Of a stretch of 64,000 nucleotides of DNA, positions 9,901 to 22,142 are shown one piece after another. The stretch covers positions 129,001 to 193,000 of the forward strand of contig OY821748.1 of assembly GCA_963682055.1 (NCBI GenBank). The letters run 5' to 3'. The translations under genes and the position numbers were made by a program. The notes below the pieces were generated by a model. It made no database searches, was not told the origin of the DNA, and was given only the letters and a program-made list of their open reading frames with translations. Within the stretch, counting starts at the first letter, position 1; every line of letters starts with the position of its first letter. This DNA is from Primula veris. Lineage: Eukaryota; Streptophyta; Magnoliopsida; Ericales; Primulaceae.

Positions 9901-12649
9901 TGGATGGTGAAATGTGATAATTACTCTAATCCTGATCAGTGGGTCCCATTTGTGAGACGGAGAAAATAGATAAAAAGAAGGTTGATGATAGGGGCTGATC
10001 ATTTTAACCGCGATTCTAAGAAAGGTCTAGAGTTTCTCCAGGGAACTCATTTATTACCAGCCAAACTCGATCCCCAGAGTGTGGCTTGCTTTTTCAGGTA
10101 CGCTGCTGGATTAGATAATTAAGAAACTCGTAGGGGATTTTTTGGGAAACCATGACGAGTTGTGCGTACAGGTTCTGAATGAATTTGCTGGCACGTTTGA
10201 TTTTGAAGGCATGAATTTGGATATTGCTCTGCGCTTATTTCTAGAGACTTTTCGACTTCCAGGTGAATCACAAAAAATAGATAGGGTTCTCGAGGCTTTT
10301 TCAGAGAGATACTATGAGCAATCTCCCGAAACTCTAGCTGACAAGGATGCTGCTCTTGTGCTGTCGTATTCGTTAATTATGCTGAACACAGACCAGCATA
10401 GTGTACAGGTGAAGAAGAAGATGACCGAGGAAGATTTTATCCGGAATAATCGTCGCATAAATGGTGGTAGTGACTTTCCTCGGGAGTTTTTATCTGAGTT
10501 GTATTATTCCATATGCAAAAATGAGATACGTACTAAAAACTCAGAGGTAGCTATGGGTTTCCCTGAAATGACACCAAGCCGATGGGTTGACTTAATGAGC
10601 AAATCCCGAAAAACACCTCAATTCATCGTATCAGATTCAAACGCATATGTCGACCATGATATGTTTGCAAGTGTCTGGACCAGCAATCGCTGCTATCTCA
10701 GTTGTATTTGATCATGCAGAGCATGAAGGAGTATATCAAACTTGTATCGATGGTTTTCTTGCCATTGCCAAGATTTCGTCTTGTCATCGCCTAGAAGATG
10801 TTCTAGACGACCTAGTTGTGTCTCTCTGTAAGTTCACAACCCTTTTAAACCCGGCATTTATGAAGGTAGTCTTTGATGATGACATAAAAGCAAGAATGGC
10901 AACTATAACAGTCTTCACTATTGCGATTACGTACGGCGATTTTGTCCAAACAGGTTGGAGGAATATATTAGACTGCATATTAAAATTGCACAAGCTTGGT
11001 CTTCTCCCTGCTCGTGTGGCTAGCGATGCAGCTGATGATGCAGAGCTTTCTTCCTAATCAGGACAGGAGAAGCCTCTCATAAATTCTCTCTCTTCCTCAA
11101 ACTTGTCATCTATTGGTACTCCTAAGAGATCTTACGGTCTCATGGGGCGGTTTAGTCAGCTATTATATATCTTTCGACACAGAAGAGCCGAGATCTCTGC
11201 CCACTGATCAGCAGCTCGCAGCTCATCAAGGCACCTTACAAACTATACAGAAATGCCATATAGATAGCATATTCACAGAGCAAGTTAGTTTCTACAGGCC
11301 GATTCTCTATTACAGATGGGGAGGGCACTTATAGGGGCTGCCAGTCGACCCCAAAAAGGGGGGAGTTCTCCTGAAGATGAAGACACAGCTGTTTTCTGTT
11401 TGGAACTGCTGATAGCTATTACTCTTAATAACCGGGATAGGATTGCGATACTATGACAGGGTGTGTATGACCACATTACCAGCATTGTCCAATTGACTGT
11501 GATGCCTTGCGCCCTTGTTGAAAAAGCCGTATTTGGGCTTCTTCGTATATGCCAGAGACTTTTGCCTTACAAAGAAAATCTTGCTGACGAGCTTTTGAGG
11601 TCTTTACAGCTTGTTTTGAAACTTGATGCCCGCGTGGCGGATACATACTGCGAGCAGATAACACAGGAAGTTAGCCGACTCGTGAAGGCTAACGCATCGC
11701 ACATCCGGTCTCCAATGGGGTGCAGGACGATCACGTCTTTACTCTCTATCACGGCTCGTCATCCGGAAGCTTCCGAAGCTGGGTTAGATGCTCTGTTCTT
11801 TATCATGTCTGAAGGGGTCCACCTCTCCCCTGCCAATTTCGTCCTCTGTATTGACTCAGCCAGGCAGTTTTCCGAGTCCCACGTTGGACAGGTGGATCGG
11901 TCTGTGAAGGCTCATGGAGAGCTCTGTTTTGTGTTTGACCAGGTGGTCAAGAGGTTAAGGTCTCTTTAGAAGAAGCCGAGGTTTCGAGAATGTTTCAGAA
12001 TATAGGGGATATGTGGCTGAGGCTAGTACAGGCTCTGAGAAAAGTTTGTGTTGGACCAGAGAGAAGAAGTTAGAAATCATGCGCAATTTTGGTTGCAGAT
12101 GTGCTTGATGTGTTGGGACAAGAGCCACCTTCCAAACGGGCTTTGGCTACAGTGTTTTGATCTGGTTATATTCACGGTGCTTGATGATTTTGTTGAGATC
12201 TCCGATGGTGATCAGTCCCAAAAGGATTATAGAAATATTGAAGCTGGGACTCTGACTCTTGCATAAAAATTTCTTTAGGAAGTCTTTTAACAGTTGATAA
12301 ACGAGTTGTCACAGTTGAGTAATTTTTGTAAATTGTGGTTGGGTGTTGTTAAGAGGATGGAGAAATAGGTGAAGGTGAAAGTGAAAGTGAGGGGGGGAAG
12401 ACGAGTGTTACACGAGCTGGTTCCCGAGTTACTGAAGAACACAAGGTTGTGTTGGTGATGAAAACAAAAGGGAGTGCTCTCGTTCAAAGGAGCGAGCGGC
12501 TTATAATTAAGGTGAGGATAACTTGTGGGAGTTGACATGGTTGCAATGTTAAAAACGTATCTCTAGATTTGCAGAACGAATTCTTTTCGGATCAAGATTC
12601 AGAGCAGACGTTGCGAGGTCATGACACAGCTCCTTCTACTGATGAATGA
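6985..12649 (+). pseudogene. GN: GNOM-type ARF-GEF pseudogene (Sec7 family), interrupted by a solo LTR
   Basis: The whole length of a GNOM-like large ARF guanine-nucleotide exchange factor can be followed, from MGSLKEPSRIKSIEEEPED at 6985 to a C-terminus ending at TGA 12647-12649. Functional members act at endosomal and Golgi membranes in vesicle budding and PIN recycling. Exon 1 (6985-7722) with the dimerisation (DCB) region is open and joins exon 2 across a GT-AG intron (7723-8310). After that the frame is wrecked: frameshifts near 8490, 8790, 10117 (4 extra bases), 10670, 11168 (4 extra bases) and 11285; stops at 9967-9969, 11055-11057, 11454-11456 and in the HDS part after 12260; and a 713-bp insertion at 9034-9746. 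The Sec7 core (about 10142-10540, FLETFRLPGESQKIDRV) is still open. Retained introns show it came from genomic duplication rather than retroposition. Fusing these pieces into a working protein is not supported. Confidence 0.95.
9034..9746 (+). mobile_element. Solo LTR inserted in the GNOM pseudogene exon
   Basis: GNOM homology stops at AAGTG (9029-9033) and resumes after an identical AAGTG (9747-9751): a perfect 5-bp target-site duplication. Between them lie 713 bp that start TGGCGAG and end CTCGCCA, a 7-bp inverted pair with TG...CA ends. These are the marks of an LTR left by recombination between the two LTRs of a retrotransposon. CCTATAAAAG at about 9638 is a plausible LTR TATA box, giving plus orientation. 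No gag or pol is present. The superfamily cannot be told from the LTR alone. Confidence 0.92.
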
Positions 12650-14385
12650 AACCACTACGACATAAAGTGCAGGACCTGCATACAGTTCATCATGTTGATA
12701 GCTAACATATATATATATATATATATATATTACTTACTCGTTTATGTGAGATTTAAATGTAATTTGATCATATGGTTGTTTGGGTGTTTTGATGTTGAGG
12801 GTTCGATTTACCCCATAAGAAAACGGCCTACTGTATTATATAACGTTCTTAAGGCTTGTTTGGCGGCTGCATTTAAGCAAGTAAGTTGGTCTTTATGATG
12901 ATTGATGATGGATGTGAAAACGTGTACAATCTTAAATTTTTCAGTCTAAAAAAATGCAAAAAAAAGTATTTAGCTAATTTAAGTCTGAAGAATCAAAGAA
13001 CCACGCTTAATTTGAATCAACGAAATAAGATTAGTATTGACTGTCATTGTCTGTTGCTTTTACTGAATACTGATATAATTATATTGAAATAAACAAATAT
13101 GCAAAATACCTACCTCTTTAACCATCATATGGAGGATGATGATTTGCAATGAACTTTCTGATTTTTGTAAATAATTGACCCTACAAAAACTTTCTATCTT
13201 TTTACAAATAATCCTTATACAGACTTATCCTTATGATTGTATATATATATAGCTTTGTATTTGACTATTTGTTTTAGTCCATTTTTCTGCAGTCTTTGTT
13301 TGAAAGTTTTAAATATCTATCTATCTATATGTAAATTTAAATGTAAACAAAAAAAAAAAAAAGAAGCAGACATCCCAAAACAAACAATTTCAACAAAATG
13401 TAAATAAATCCCATTGAATTTTTTAGTTATTAAAATGGTGGTGGGTCAGGGATTAAGGACTGACCAGCAGCCACGTCATTGTGATAAACCCAAACAAACA
13501 AACACACACACCTGCTACTACTACTATTATTATTAAAACTAACTGTAAAGAGTAGTCTTTCTTTTTCATGAGTAAATGAATTTACGTAATCTCATTTGGA
13601 TTGTACATTTACTTATTTAGCTCTACAGATTAATATTATTTTTATTTTGTTTTTACTTGTACATGGTGAAAAACAGTATTTATGGGTATTTATGGTTTCT
13701 CCTTTTTTTTTTTTTTTATAATTTCCAGCTGGCAAATTAATATGGATTTAAGAGGGACCAATATTGTTGTTGTTTTTATTTATTTATTTATAAAACGTGA
13801 CAAAAATAGTAAAATAGAATTGGAGGGAGGGTATTGTTTGATAGTAACTGGTGACAACAACAAATGGAGACGTGAAAGGAAAGGAAAAGGGGGGGGGGGG
13901 TAAAATGACACGGTATATATATATATATATATATAGTTGCTTGCTTTTATTATACTACTACTACTAATAAATAAATAAATAATAATAATAAGCCTCTTTT
14001 TTGTTTTGTTGCTGTTGCTTTTCGATTTGAGCGAACGAACTTTCCCCCTGTTTTTTTTTATTAGTCTACTTAAAAACACTTTTCTCTGCTCATATTCATT
14101 CATACATCCATACCCACTTTCTCTCTCTAAATCTATATTTATATTTTTATCATTTACAAGTTCCAAACCCCCCCATCAACTTCTCTTATTATCTCACTTT
14201 GTAAGTAATTCCCTCATTATTTATTAGTCTTAGTTGTTATTTTGTTAATTCCCTTTTTCATAATTAATCCTTTTTTTTTTTAATACATATTCAACTAGAG
14301 ATCTATTTAGCTGCTTATAATTACTACTAATCTAATTTTAGGTACCAAATCGTTGACTAGAAAAAATAAAATAAAATAATAAAAA
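12650..14385. other. Intergenic region and 5' leader of the invertase gene
   Basis: No gene is supported between 12650 and the invertase. It holds (TA)n tracts (12706-12730, 13914-13934), a poly-A tract (13350-13364), a G10 homopolymer (about 13891-13900) and pyrimidine-rich sequence. GTAAGTAATT at 14201 and TTTTAG ending at 14341 would bound a 141-bp intron in the 5' untranslated region of the invertase; the splice sites are good but unproven. Confidence 0.6.
14201..14341 (+). other. Putative 5'-UTR intron of the invertase gene
   Basis: Strong donor GTAAGT after CTCACTTT, a T-rich stretch, and acceptor TTTTAG 44 bases before the ATG. It is not needed for the coding model; RNA evidence would decide. 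Confidence 0.4.
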
Positions 14386-17300
14386 ATGAGTACTAGCTGT
14401 TATATTGCTATTTCCTCTGTTAAAATAATTACTTCTGGAAATCCAACTATTTTTGGATTCCCATTTCCTAAACCTATTCATTCCCACACCAACAATTTGT
14501 CCAAATCTCATTTTAAACCAAAAAATCTACGTTATTTCCATTGTTATAGATACAAGATGTTAGGGTTTAGAGCTGTGATTGACCCGAACAGGAAGATTTT
14601 TAGTGAATCCGGTTCGAGATTTTGTCAGTCTAGGATTTATAAAAGTTGTAGTTTACATCAAAAGAAACGACTTTCTGTTATAGCTAACGTGGCTGCCGAT
14701 TTTAGAAACCATTCCAAATCAGTTGAGAAAATACTAGTAAATGATAACTTGCTAGAAAGTATTTACAACAACCAAGGGGGATTTAAAGTGGACCCTTTAT
14801 TTATCGAAGAGTCTACGGTAGAATCGGATGGTGTTACCTTAAACCTAGAGGATTTGAACGGTACGAGAGTTTTGCCTAGAGAGAGAGGGGAGTCAGGGAT
14901 AGAGGAAGAGGCATGGGAGTTGTTGAGGAGTGCGGTGGTGAATTATTGTGGGAAGCCTGTGGGCACTGTCGCTGCTTCTGATCCGTCAGATGATGATCAG
15001 ACCTCGAATTACGATCAGGTGTTTGTTCGTGATTTTGTGCCCTCGGCTCTTGCGTTTTTGCTTAAGGGGGAGGCCGACATTGTCAAGAATTTCCTACTCC
15101 ACACGTTGCAGTTGCAGGTACTGTATTTTCTTTTATGTACTCGTTAGTTTTGTGTGTTGTTTTTATTTCCCTGGTTAAGTTGTATATTTCTTAATTTGGA
15201 GGACCGGTTATAAATAAATCTTAATACTGTGTTTACTACTTTTGCGTGTTTTGTTAATCGAATTGTTAACTTTACATGTTTGAAATTTCAAAACTGGATA
15301 TGAATACTCAAGCTTAGGGTTGACATCATAGTTCATATGAATGTTAATTTTGAAAGGGCAAACAGTTAGTAGATGCTTAAATTGCGTTGTATTTGACTAT
15401 AAGCAAGTATCTGATGGAGTGGAGGGCCAAGGAATTGTGCTTTATTTGCTTGTAGATTTTGACGGCCTTTTTTCTGTTTGCCTTAAATTGACTATTGTAC
15501 ACAAAGGAACTTTAACTTCTCGTTCGATCAACCATCACCTATTACTTTAATTGTTGGTCTTTTTAGGTGGAATATAATCTTTCATTTGAAATAAACTTCT
15601 CCTTCGATCAACCATCACCTACTGCTTTTTAGTTGGTACTATCATTTTATTATAGATTCACTTCAACAAAATAATTGGCGTTAAAGTTTAGACAGAGAAT
15701 ACATCAACCGCATTGGAGTGATTTAATGCTTTGTAATTACGATGGAGTACCAGGGTGCTCAAATGTTTTGAAATAGAAATCAGACGTCTTTCTTTTTTGT
15801 CGTTTTCTATAGAGTGTGTAGTGGAAAGTGAATATGGGGTTTATTCAGTTAATCTGAATTGGCCTGTCAAACTGGCGCTTCTTCTTGGTAGTCTTTTACT
15901 AGTGAAGTTCTTGAGTTAGAATTAGAAACCTTAAAACTTGTAAAATTAGATTTTTCTTAATTAATACATTTTTACTAAACTGTTGGCGATAAATCTGCTG
16001 TCCAAGTGACTCGAACACTCCAAACTCACAATCTATGGACAGACTCTCAGCATTAACGATACTACAGGTTGTTCCATCATATTTAAGTAGCTAAAACTGT
16101 TTCTTTTTTCCCTTTATAATAGAGTTGGGAAAAAACTGTAGACTGCTATAGCCCTGGTCAGGGTTTAATGCCAGCAAGCTTTAAAGTCAAAACAGCACCT
16201 CTGAATGGAACTGATGGACCTACGGAGGATGTATTAGACCCTGATTTCGGTGAATCTGCCATTGGGCGTGTAGCTCCTGTCGACTCTGGTGAGAAACCTT
16301 TATTTTCCGTACCTTTTTTATGAAGTATTTTACCTTTGCCAGACTCTTATGAATTTACCTCTATGGTTATTAGGTCTTTGGTGGATTATTTTGTTGAGGG
16401 CTTATGGGAAGATAACTGGTGACTATTCGCTACAACATAGGGTGGATGTGCAAACGGGTATTAGGCTGATACTTAATTTGTGCTTAACAAATGGGTTTGA
16501 CATGTTTCCTACGCTGCTGGTCACTGATGGTTCGTGTATGATTGATAGACGGATGGGTATACATGGCCATCCTCTTGAAATTCAAGTAAGTTTCGTATTA
16601 TTATTCATAAATATATTATGAGGACTGATCAAGGGACACAACGCTAAATAAATTCTAGACACAACATAAAAAAGCATGGTAAGAACTAGTGGTTAAGTTA
16701 TACAATATTTTGGGGTTGACAGACTTCAGAAAGAATTCCATTATACTTCATCAATATCTAGAAGAAGTATAATGTGGAGTGATCCGATTTCGTTCAGTAC
16801 CTGTAAGTGCGTTGCCGTTGCAGCTGTCTTCATGTTGGCATTTTTTTTGCAAAAATTGGTTGCTAAGGATATGACAATGGTATTTTGCATACTTGTCAAA
16901 TCAAACACATTTAGTTGGGAGTGAAAACAGCAGCTTATTTGAATATCACAACGCCTGCCATTTCTTTGCATCTACCTTACCCCCAAATTGAAATTGTTCA
17001 AGAATTCCCAGGAAATGCAGAATATCATCTCCAACTTTTTTCTTTTCTTTTTCTTGTAGTTTTGTCATCAAGGGATAATCAGGTCTCAAAGATTAAACAT
17101 CATTGGATATATCATCCCCAACTTAAATGTATAGTTTTTGTGGTTTAAACACTGCACCAACGAGCAACATGCCTCTTTACATGCACCAGTGCTATGTTTG
17201 CTTGTTATCCTGCCTGACTAATATGCCTGACTTGATTTTACAGGCCCTATTCTACTCTGCTCTATGCTCCTCAAGAGAGATGCTAATTGTCAATGATGCA

Positions 17301-18675
17301 ACTAAGGCTTTAGTTTCTGCAATAAACACCCGGCTCAGTGCTCTCTCGTTTCACATCCGAGAATACTATTGGGTTGATATGAAAAAATTGAACGAAATTT
17401 ACCGTTACAAGACAGAAGAGTACTCTACTAATGCCATCAATAAATTTAACATTTATCCAGAGCAAATTCCTACGTGGCTTGTAGATTGGATTCCTGAAGA
17501 AGGTGGTTATCTCATGGGCAATCTACAACCCGCTCATATGGATTTTAGGTTTTTTACGCTTGGAAACCTTTGGTCCATTGTTTCTTCTTTGGGAACACAC
17601 AAACAGAATGAGAGTATTTTAAATTTGATCGAGGAAAAATGGGATGATCTTGTGGCAAACATGCCTATGAAAATATGTTATCCAGCATTAGAGTATGAGG
17701 AATGGCGTATAATCACCGGTAGTGACCCAAAAAATACGTAAGCCCTTCTAAAAAAGATCATTAGTTTCATTCATACATGTAGATTTCACTTTTCTTGTTA
17801 TAATAATCGAATTTCTTCTTCTTATTTGCTTGCAGGCCATGGTCGTATCATAATGGTGGATCTTGGCCGACACTTCTGTGGCAGGTATGTATTTCAGTTG
17901 GTTAAATCACATGAGATATCTCAAAAATAAAATCCATCTTGATAAAAGTTCCGACCACTGCCTATTAGGGAGATGCAGTATCTGATTCTGCTGTGGTATT
18001 TCAGCAGCTCATTTTGTTATGAACTTGAATCTTTTGGTTTGAGATTATAGACAGTGAAGGAAATGCACTTACAAAACTAGCCTCAAAAACTTATTTATAG
18101 CATTCTTGAAATAAAAGCTGGATGAACCAGCAAAGGATAGAAACTCAGTTTTGAATTTTTTTATGATATAGGAGAAACAACCGCTGTAAAAACAATTACT
18201 GTTCAAGTGTTTGCTGTTCACTTCAAACTCTTTGAAACTACCACTAAAACACATTATAGAAACTTTTGAGAACTTGGCAAAAGCATTGTTATGTATCTTT
18301 AGGTTACCTTCGGATGATCTAATTTTGATATCGTTTTGATTTTTGTAGTTCACACTGGCCTGTATCAAGATGAAAAGGCCCGAGTTAGCAAAAAAAGCGA
18401 TTGATTTGGCTGAGAAGCGGCTCTCTGTAGACCAATGGCCAGAATATTATGACACACAAGGTGGCAGATTTGTCGGGAAGCAATCTCGGCTCTTCCAAAC
18501 ATGGACTATAGCAGGGTTTTTGACCTCAAAAATGCTACTCGAAAACACAGAAATGGCATCCCTTTTATTTTGGGAAGAGGACTATGAGCTACTCGAGACC
18601 TGTGTTTGTGCACTCAATAAACCTGGTCAAAAGAAATGCTGGCGTGGCGTTGGCCAGTCTAGGCCATCCATATAA
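14386..18675 (+). CDS. Alkaline/neutral invertase (GH100), organelle-targeted type, 659 aa
   Basis: Six exons: 14386-15117, 16123-16288, 16374-16585, 17244-17737, 17836-17884, 18349-18675. All introns are GT-AG, phases close, and the total is 1980 bases. The enzyme hydrolyses sucrose to glucose and fructose. The first roughly 150 residues are variable, Ser/Lys/Arg-rich and poor in acidic residues, as in the alpha clade that carries mitochondrial or plastid transit peptides; which organelle is not decidable here. The GH100 catalytic domain starts near [23 protein letters not shown] holds the candidate catalytic Asp (about residue 216), and [15 protein letters not shown] holds the candidate acid/base Glu region. 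The C-terminus ends [14 protein letters not shown], close to the plant consensus. The 49-base fifth exon ([16 protein letters not shown]) is typical of the family. There is no sign of damage. Confidence 0.95.
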
Positions 18676-19703
18676 GGAGTGAATAATTTCATCATGTATT
18701 GGTACTAGGCTTAGTAAAAGAATTAGCTTAGTTTTGAGTGGATGAATGTGCTGTGCGTTTTATAACAGCAACTCCCTCTGTTAAGTTTGATTGGATAATG
18801 TGGTGTGCATTTTAAAACTGCAACCACCACTGTTTAACTTTTTTTTTTTCTGATTATAACAGTTGCTCATAGTTGTCTACTTATCTTGAAAAGTGATACT
18901 GTATTAGTCCTACGATTTCTAAACATATATCAATAATTTTGTATTTTTTGCTTTCGATTGACTAGTGTGTAACTACTGGATACAATACTTAGCTATAAGG
19001 CATGTCTAGTGTTCCAAGTCAAGAGCCAATGACATAATGTGAAGTTTATCGAAGAACATTTATAACTTCCGGCTGTAATCTTTGTTTTTGCAGGAAGTAT
19101 GTTTTCAATTTGTCGCTACCAGTGAGAAAATAAAAATTCACATTAAATTGCTTTCTTATTTTTGTAAAACTTGGTACTTTTTTTAATCTTAGAAAAGTAT
19201 AAGAACAATGTAAAAGCAACATGGAGCCACGGGCCACGTCACTTATTAGTTAATTAAATTTAAATACTTTCTCATAATGAATCTCATTAAGTTCTCTAAA
19301 TCATCTAAAACATAACAAATAGTATGTCCTCTGATATAAAATAAGCGTAACAAAAAGAAACAATTCCATAATTACAGTATCTCTAAACGTGGCTGATATC
19401 ACTGTTTTGAATCAAAAAGTAAAGTGAGTTGATTGAAAATATTGTGAAAATAGTGGACCATTAATGTCATTAGTTCAAACTTAATGTGGATTGATTCTAT
19501 ACATAACATAGATATTCTTCAGTCTCCATATTTATTTATATTTGCTCAAACATGGCTTGTTTTTCTCTCACTCTTACACTAAATAAAATAAAATAAAAAG
19601 ATGTAATCTTTTGACTTTCTGTCACAAACCCATTTCAGATCAACACAATCAGGTGAGGTGAATAACTCTTTTTTATTTATTTATTTATTAATCTTTGTAA
19701 GAA
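18676..19703. other. Intergenic region (invertase 3' flank, F-box promoter)
   Basis: About 1 kb without a supportable gene. AT-rich, with a (TTTA)n run just before the F-box start codon (about 19675-19690). Nothing else recognised. Confidence 0.7.
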
Positions 19704-20798
19704 ATGAATCCCCAAATTTCATTTTCTAGGATATTCCCAGATGAAGTTGTTCTCCAGATATTATCTCGATTACCAATTAAATCCATTTTCAAGTTTAAAT
19801 CTGTTTGTATCTTATGGTACAATCTTTTATCTGAAAACTACTTTATCCAACTATTTCATCAAATCTCTATTAAAAACCCAACTGTACTCATGGAGGTCTC
19901 CGATTCTTCCAACTCAAACCCTAGCTTAGTCTGTGTTGATGAATCGGTTGGTGTTTCTTATTTTGATTTGGATTTTATTAAAGATAGGGTCAAAATCAGA
20001 GCCTCTTGTAACGGTTTGTTGTGTTGTTCTAGCATACCTGATAAGGGTGTTTACTATCTATGTAACCCTATTACTAGGCGTTTTATGGTTTTGCCGAGGT
20101 ATCGAGAGAGACCCGTTACTCGTTTTTACCCTGATGGAGAGGCTTTGCTTGTTGGGTTGGCTTGTGATTTGTCTAATAGCAAGTTTAACGTGGTTTTAGC
20201 GGGTTACCATAGATCTTTCGGGCATAGGTCTGATAGGAGCTTCGTATGTTTAGTATATGATTCGGATACCAATAAGTGGAGGAAGTTTAATTCGTCACAA
20301 GACGAGTCTTTTACACACATGAATATAAACCAGGTTGTTTATGTAAGTGGGTCGTTGCACTGGTTGACCTCGAGTTGTTCGTTTGTACTGGTTCTCGATT
20401 TTAAAAACGATGTTTGGGGTAAAATTGCGTTGCCAAATGAATTGAGATATGGGAATGGGAATCGAGCTTATCTGTTGGATTTTGATGGCCTTTTGTCAAT
20501 AGTTCAGATTTCAGATTCTTGGTTGACTATTTGGGTCTTGAAAGATTACGATATGGAAAAATGGGAGGTGGTTGATAAAGTGAGCTTAAGGTGTATTAGA
20601 GGAATGGTACCGGGAATTTTTCCTATTAGTCAAAGTGGTGATTGTATGTTGTTGGCGACTCATAAGCAGGTTTTGGTGTATAATCGGAGCAACAAAGTTT
20701 GGAAAGAGATGTATTCAGTGAGGAATGGTTGTACTCTTCCCTTGTGGTTTTCGTCTCATTCGTTTCGAAGCACTTTGCTCTCATTCGCTAAGGTTTGA
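19704..20798 (+). CDS. F-box protein, At5g49610-like, 364 aa
   Basis: A single uninterrupted ORF. Residues about 10-50 form the F-box (FPDEVVLQILSRLPIKSIFKF), the segment that binds SKP1 in SCF ubiquitin ligases. The rest is an F-box-associated domain of beta-strand repeats that would recruit the substrate. The protein follows Arabidopsis At5g49610 closely as I remember it: ERPVTRFYPDGEA, LVGLACDLS, FNVVLAGYHRSFG and LATHKQVLVYNRSNKVWKEM are shared blocks, and the length (about 360) and lack of introns agree. The start codon sits directly before the F-box with no competing upstream ATG in frame. The substrate is unknown. The gene looks intact and conserved, unlike the fast-evolving F-box clusters of plants. 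Confidence 0.93.
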   Translation: MNPQISFSRIFPDEVVLQILSRLPIKSIFKFKSVCILWYNLLSENYFIQLFHQISIKNPTVLMEVSDSSNSNPSLVCVDESVGVSYFDLDFIKDRVKIRASCNGLLCCSSIPDKGVYYLCNPITRRFMVLPRYRERPVTRFYPDGEALLVGLACDLSNSKFNVVLAGYHRSFGHRSDRSFVCLVYDSDTNKWRKFNSSQDESFTHMNINQVVYVSGSLHWLTSSCSFVLVLDFKNDVWGKIALPNELRYGNGNRAYLLDFDGLLSIVQISDSWLTIWVLKDYDMEKWEVVDKVSLRCIRGMVPGIFPISQSGDCMLLATHKQVLVYNRSNKVWKEMYSVRNGCTLPLWFSSHSFRSTLLSFAKV

Positions 20799-22142
20799 TA
20801 TAGATCAATATGTCATGTATATATATAATTGTGGGAAACTGCAATAATGCTGTGATGCAAGTTGTTGGTTGGTGCTATGAGGTATTTGTAGTCGATCGAG
20901 CCATGACGTAAGATTATTGTTAAAATGTTTAGGCTATCGAGTGGCCTGCAAACCTTTGTCTAATGAAAGCTTTTGCATAGTTTGTTGGTGATTGATTCTG
21001 GAGTGTTATGATACATCTCTCTGTAGTCTATAATCTATCTGTACACATGACCCTTAGTTTCTGAGTATATAGTCAAAACGAACAATTTGATTTAGTTTTG
21101 GTCTTAAATTGATTAATGGAAGTTATTGTCGTTGCAGATATGTATTGTGCTTGTTCTGTTAATCCGACTCATTAATTCGCAGAGTAAATACGTTTTATTT
21201 TTGTGTGTGATTGAATTTTGGTCTTAAATTGATTAATGGAAGTTATTGTCATTGCAGATATTGTGCTTGTTCTGTTAATCCGACTCATTAATAAGCAGAG
21301 TAAAAATACGTGTTATTTTTGTGTGTGATTGAATTTTGGTCTATGGTTTTTTTTTTTCAAACTATTATACATTGAATGGTTGTTTGTTTGTGCTTTGGGT
21401 GGAAATCTTACTCGTGTTTCTCATTTTAACTGGCCATTGCAATAGTAGTACAAGTTGTTACAAAATTTAGTATGTATTTTATTTTTTGAGAAGGCGAATA
21501 AAGTTGAAAATAGAAAAAGAATGTTGTTAAAACACATATAGTAGTATATTGTGTACCCTTACAACCAACCATTGGAACACGTAAGTATAGTAAAACTAAC
21601 AATCAGTTAGTTGTTCAGGAATCAACAATATGTCGTTTTACATGCTTGGTATATTCCGAGTTTTCTTCTAAAAATAACTCGGAATATATACCATACAACA
21701 ATCCACGGACGCAAATATTCAAAAAAAAGTTGAAGCTCTCGTGATTAAACCTGATTTAAAAGCAAATACACTATAAAATAACATATATATATATATATTC
21801 CCAAGAAGAAACATAAAAGGTCAGAAGATGAGAAATCTGAAAATGGAAAAGGGGTTTGTGAAGCTGGAAAAAGGTAAATAAAGCAATGAAGAGAAGAAGA
21901 ACGAACATATTGTTGAGATAGACAAAAAGTGTTTTTGAGTTATAAAAAAAAAAAAAAAAAAAAAAAGGAAGGATGAATGAATGAATGAAGAGAAGACCAA
22001 AAGTGTTAAAAAAAGATAAAAATATAGGGACGGACAATACAAGTTTAAAATATCAGATAAGGAGCTTTTTATTTCCCTAAAATCCTTTTTGACCTTTTAT
22101 TTATTTCTCTCTCTCTCTCTCTAAATATAAGGAGAGTAAAAG
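20799..22142. other. Intergenic region with a tandem duplication
   Basis: Besides the two 120-bp units at 21096-21333 it contains a poly-A tract (about 21943-21966), a (TA)n tract (about 21782-21798) and a (CT)n tract at 22108-22122 shortly before the bS6 start. No gene supported. Confidence 0.75.
21096..21333 (+). repeat. Two-copy tandem duplication, unit about 120 bp
   Basis: Units at 21096-21215 and 21216-21333 both begin TTTTGGTCTTAAATTG and contain TGTTAATCCGACTCATTAAT; they differ by a handful of substitutions and small indels. A third partial start (TTTTGGTCT) follows at 21334. They lie 300 bp downstream of the F-box gene and have no coding potential. Confidence 0.9.

Noticed and set aside
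10142..10711. Independent small Sec7 protein gene
   Set aside because: The apparent start is a TTG in the middle of a conserved GNOM segment, and homologous sequence continues upstream and downstream out of frame; it is part of the pseudogene.
13682..14166. ORFs of 70-130 codons on both strands before the invertase
   Set aside because: They consist of translated homopolymers and (TA)n runs with no conserved motif.
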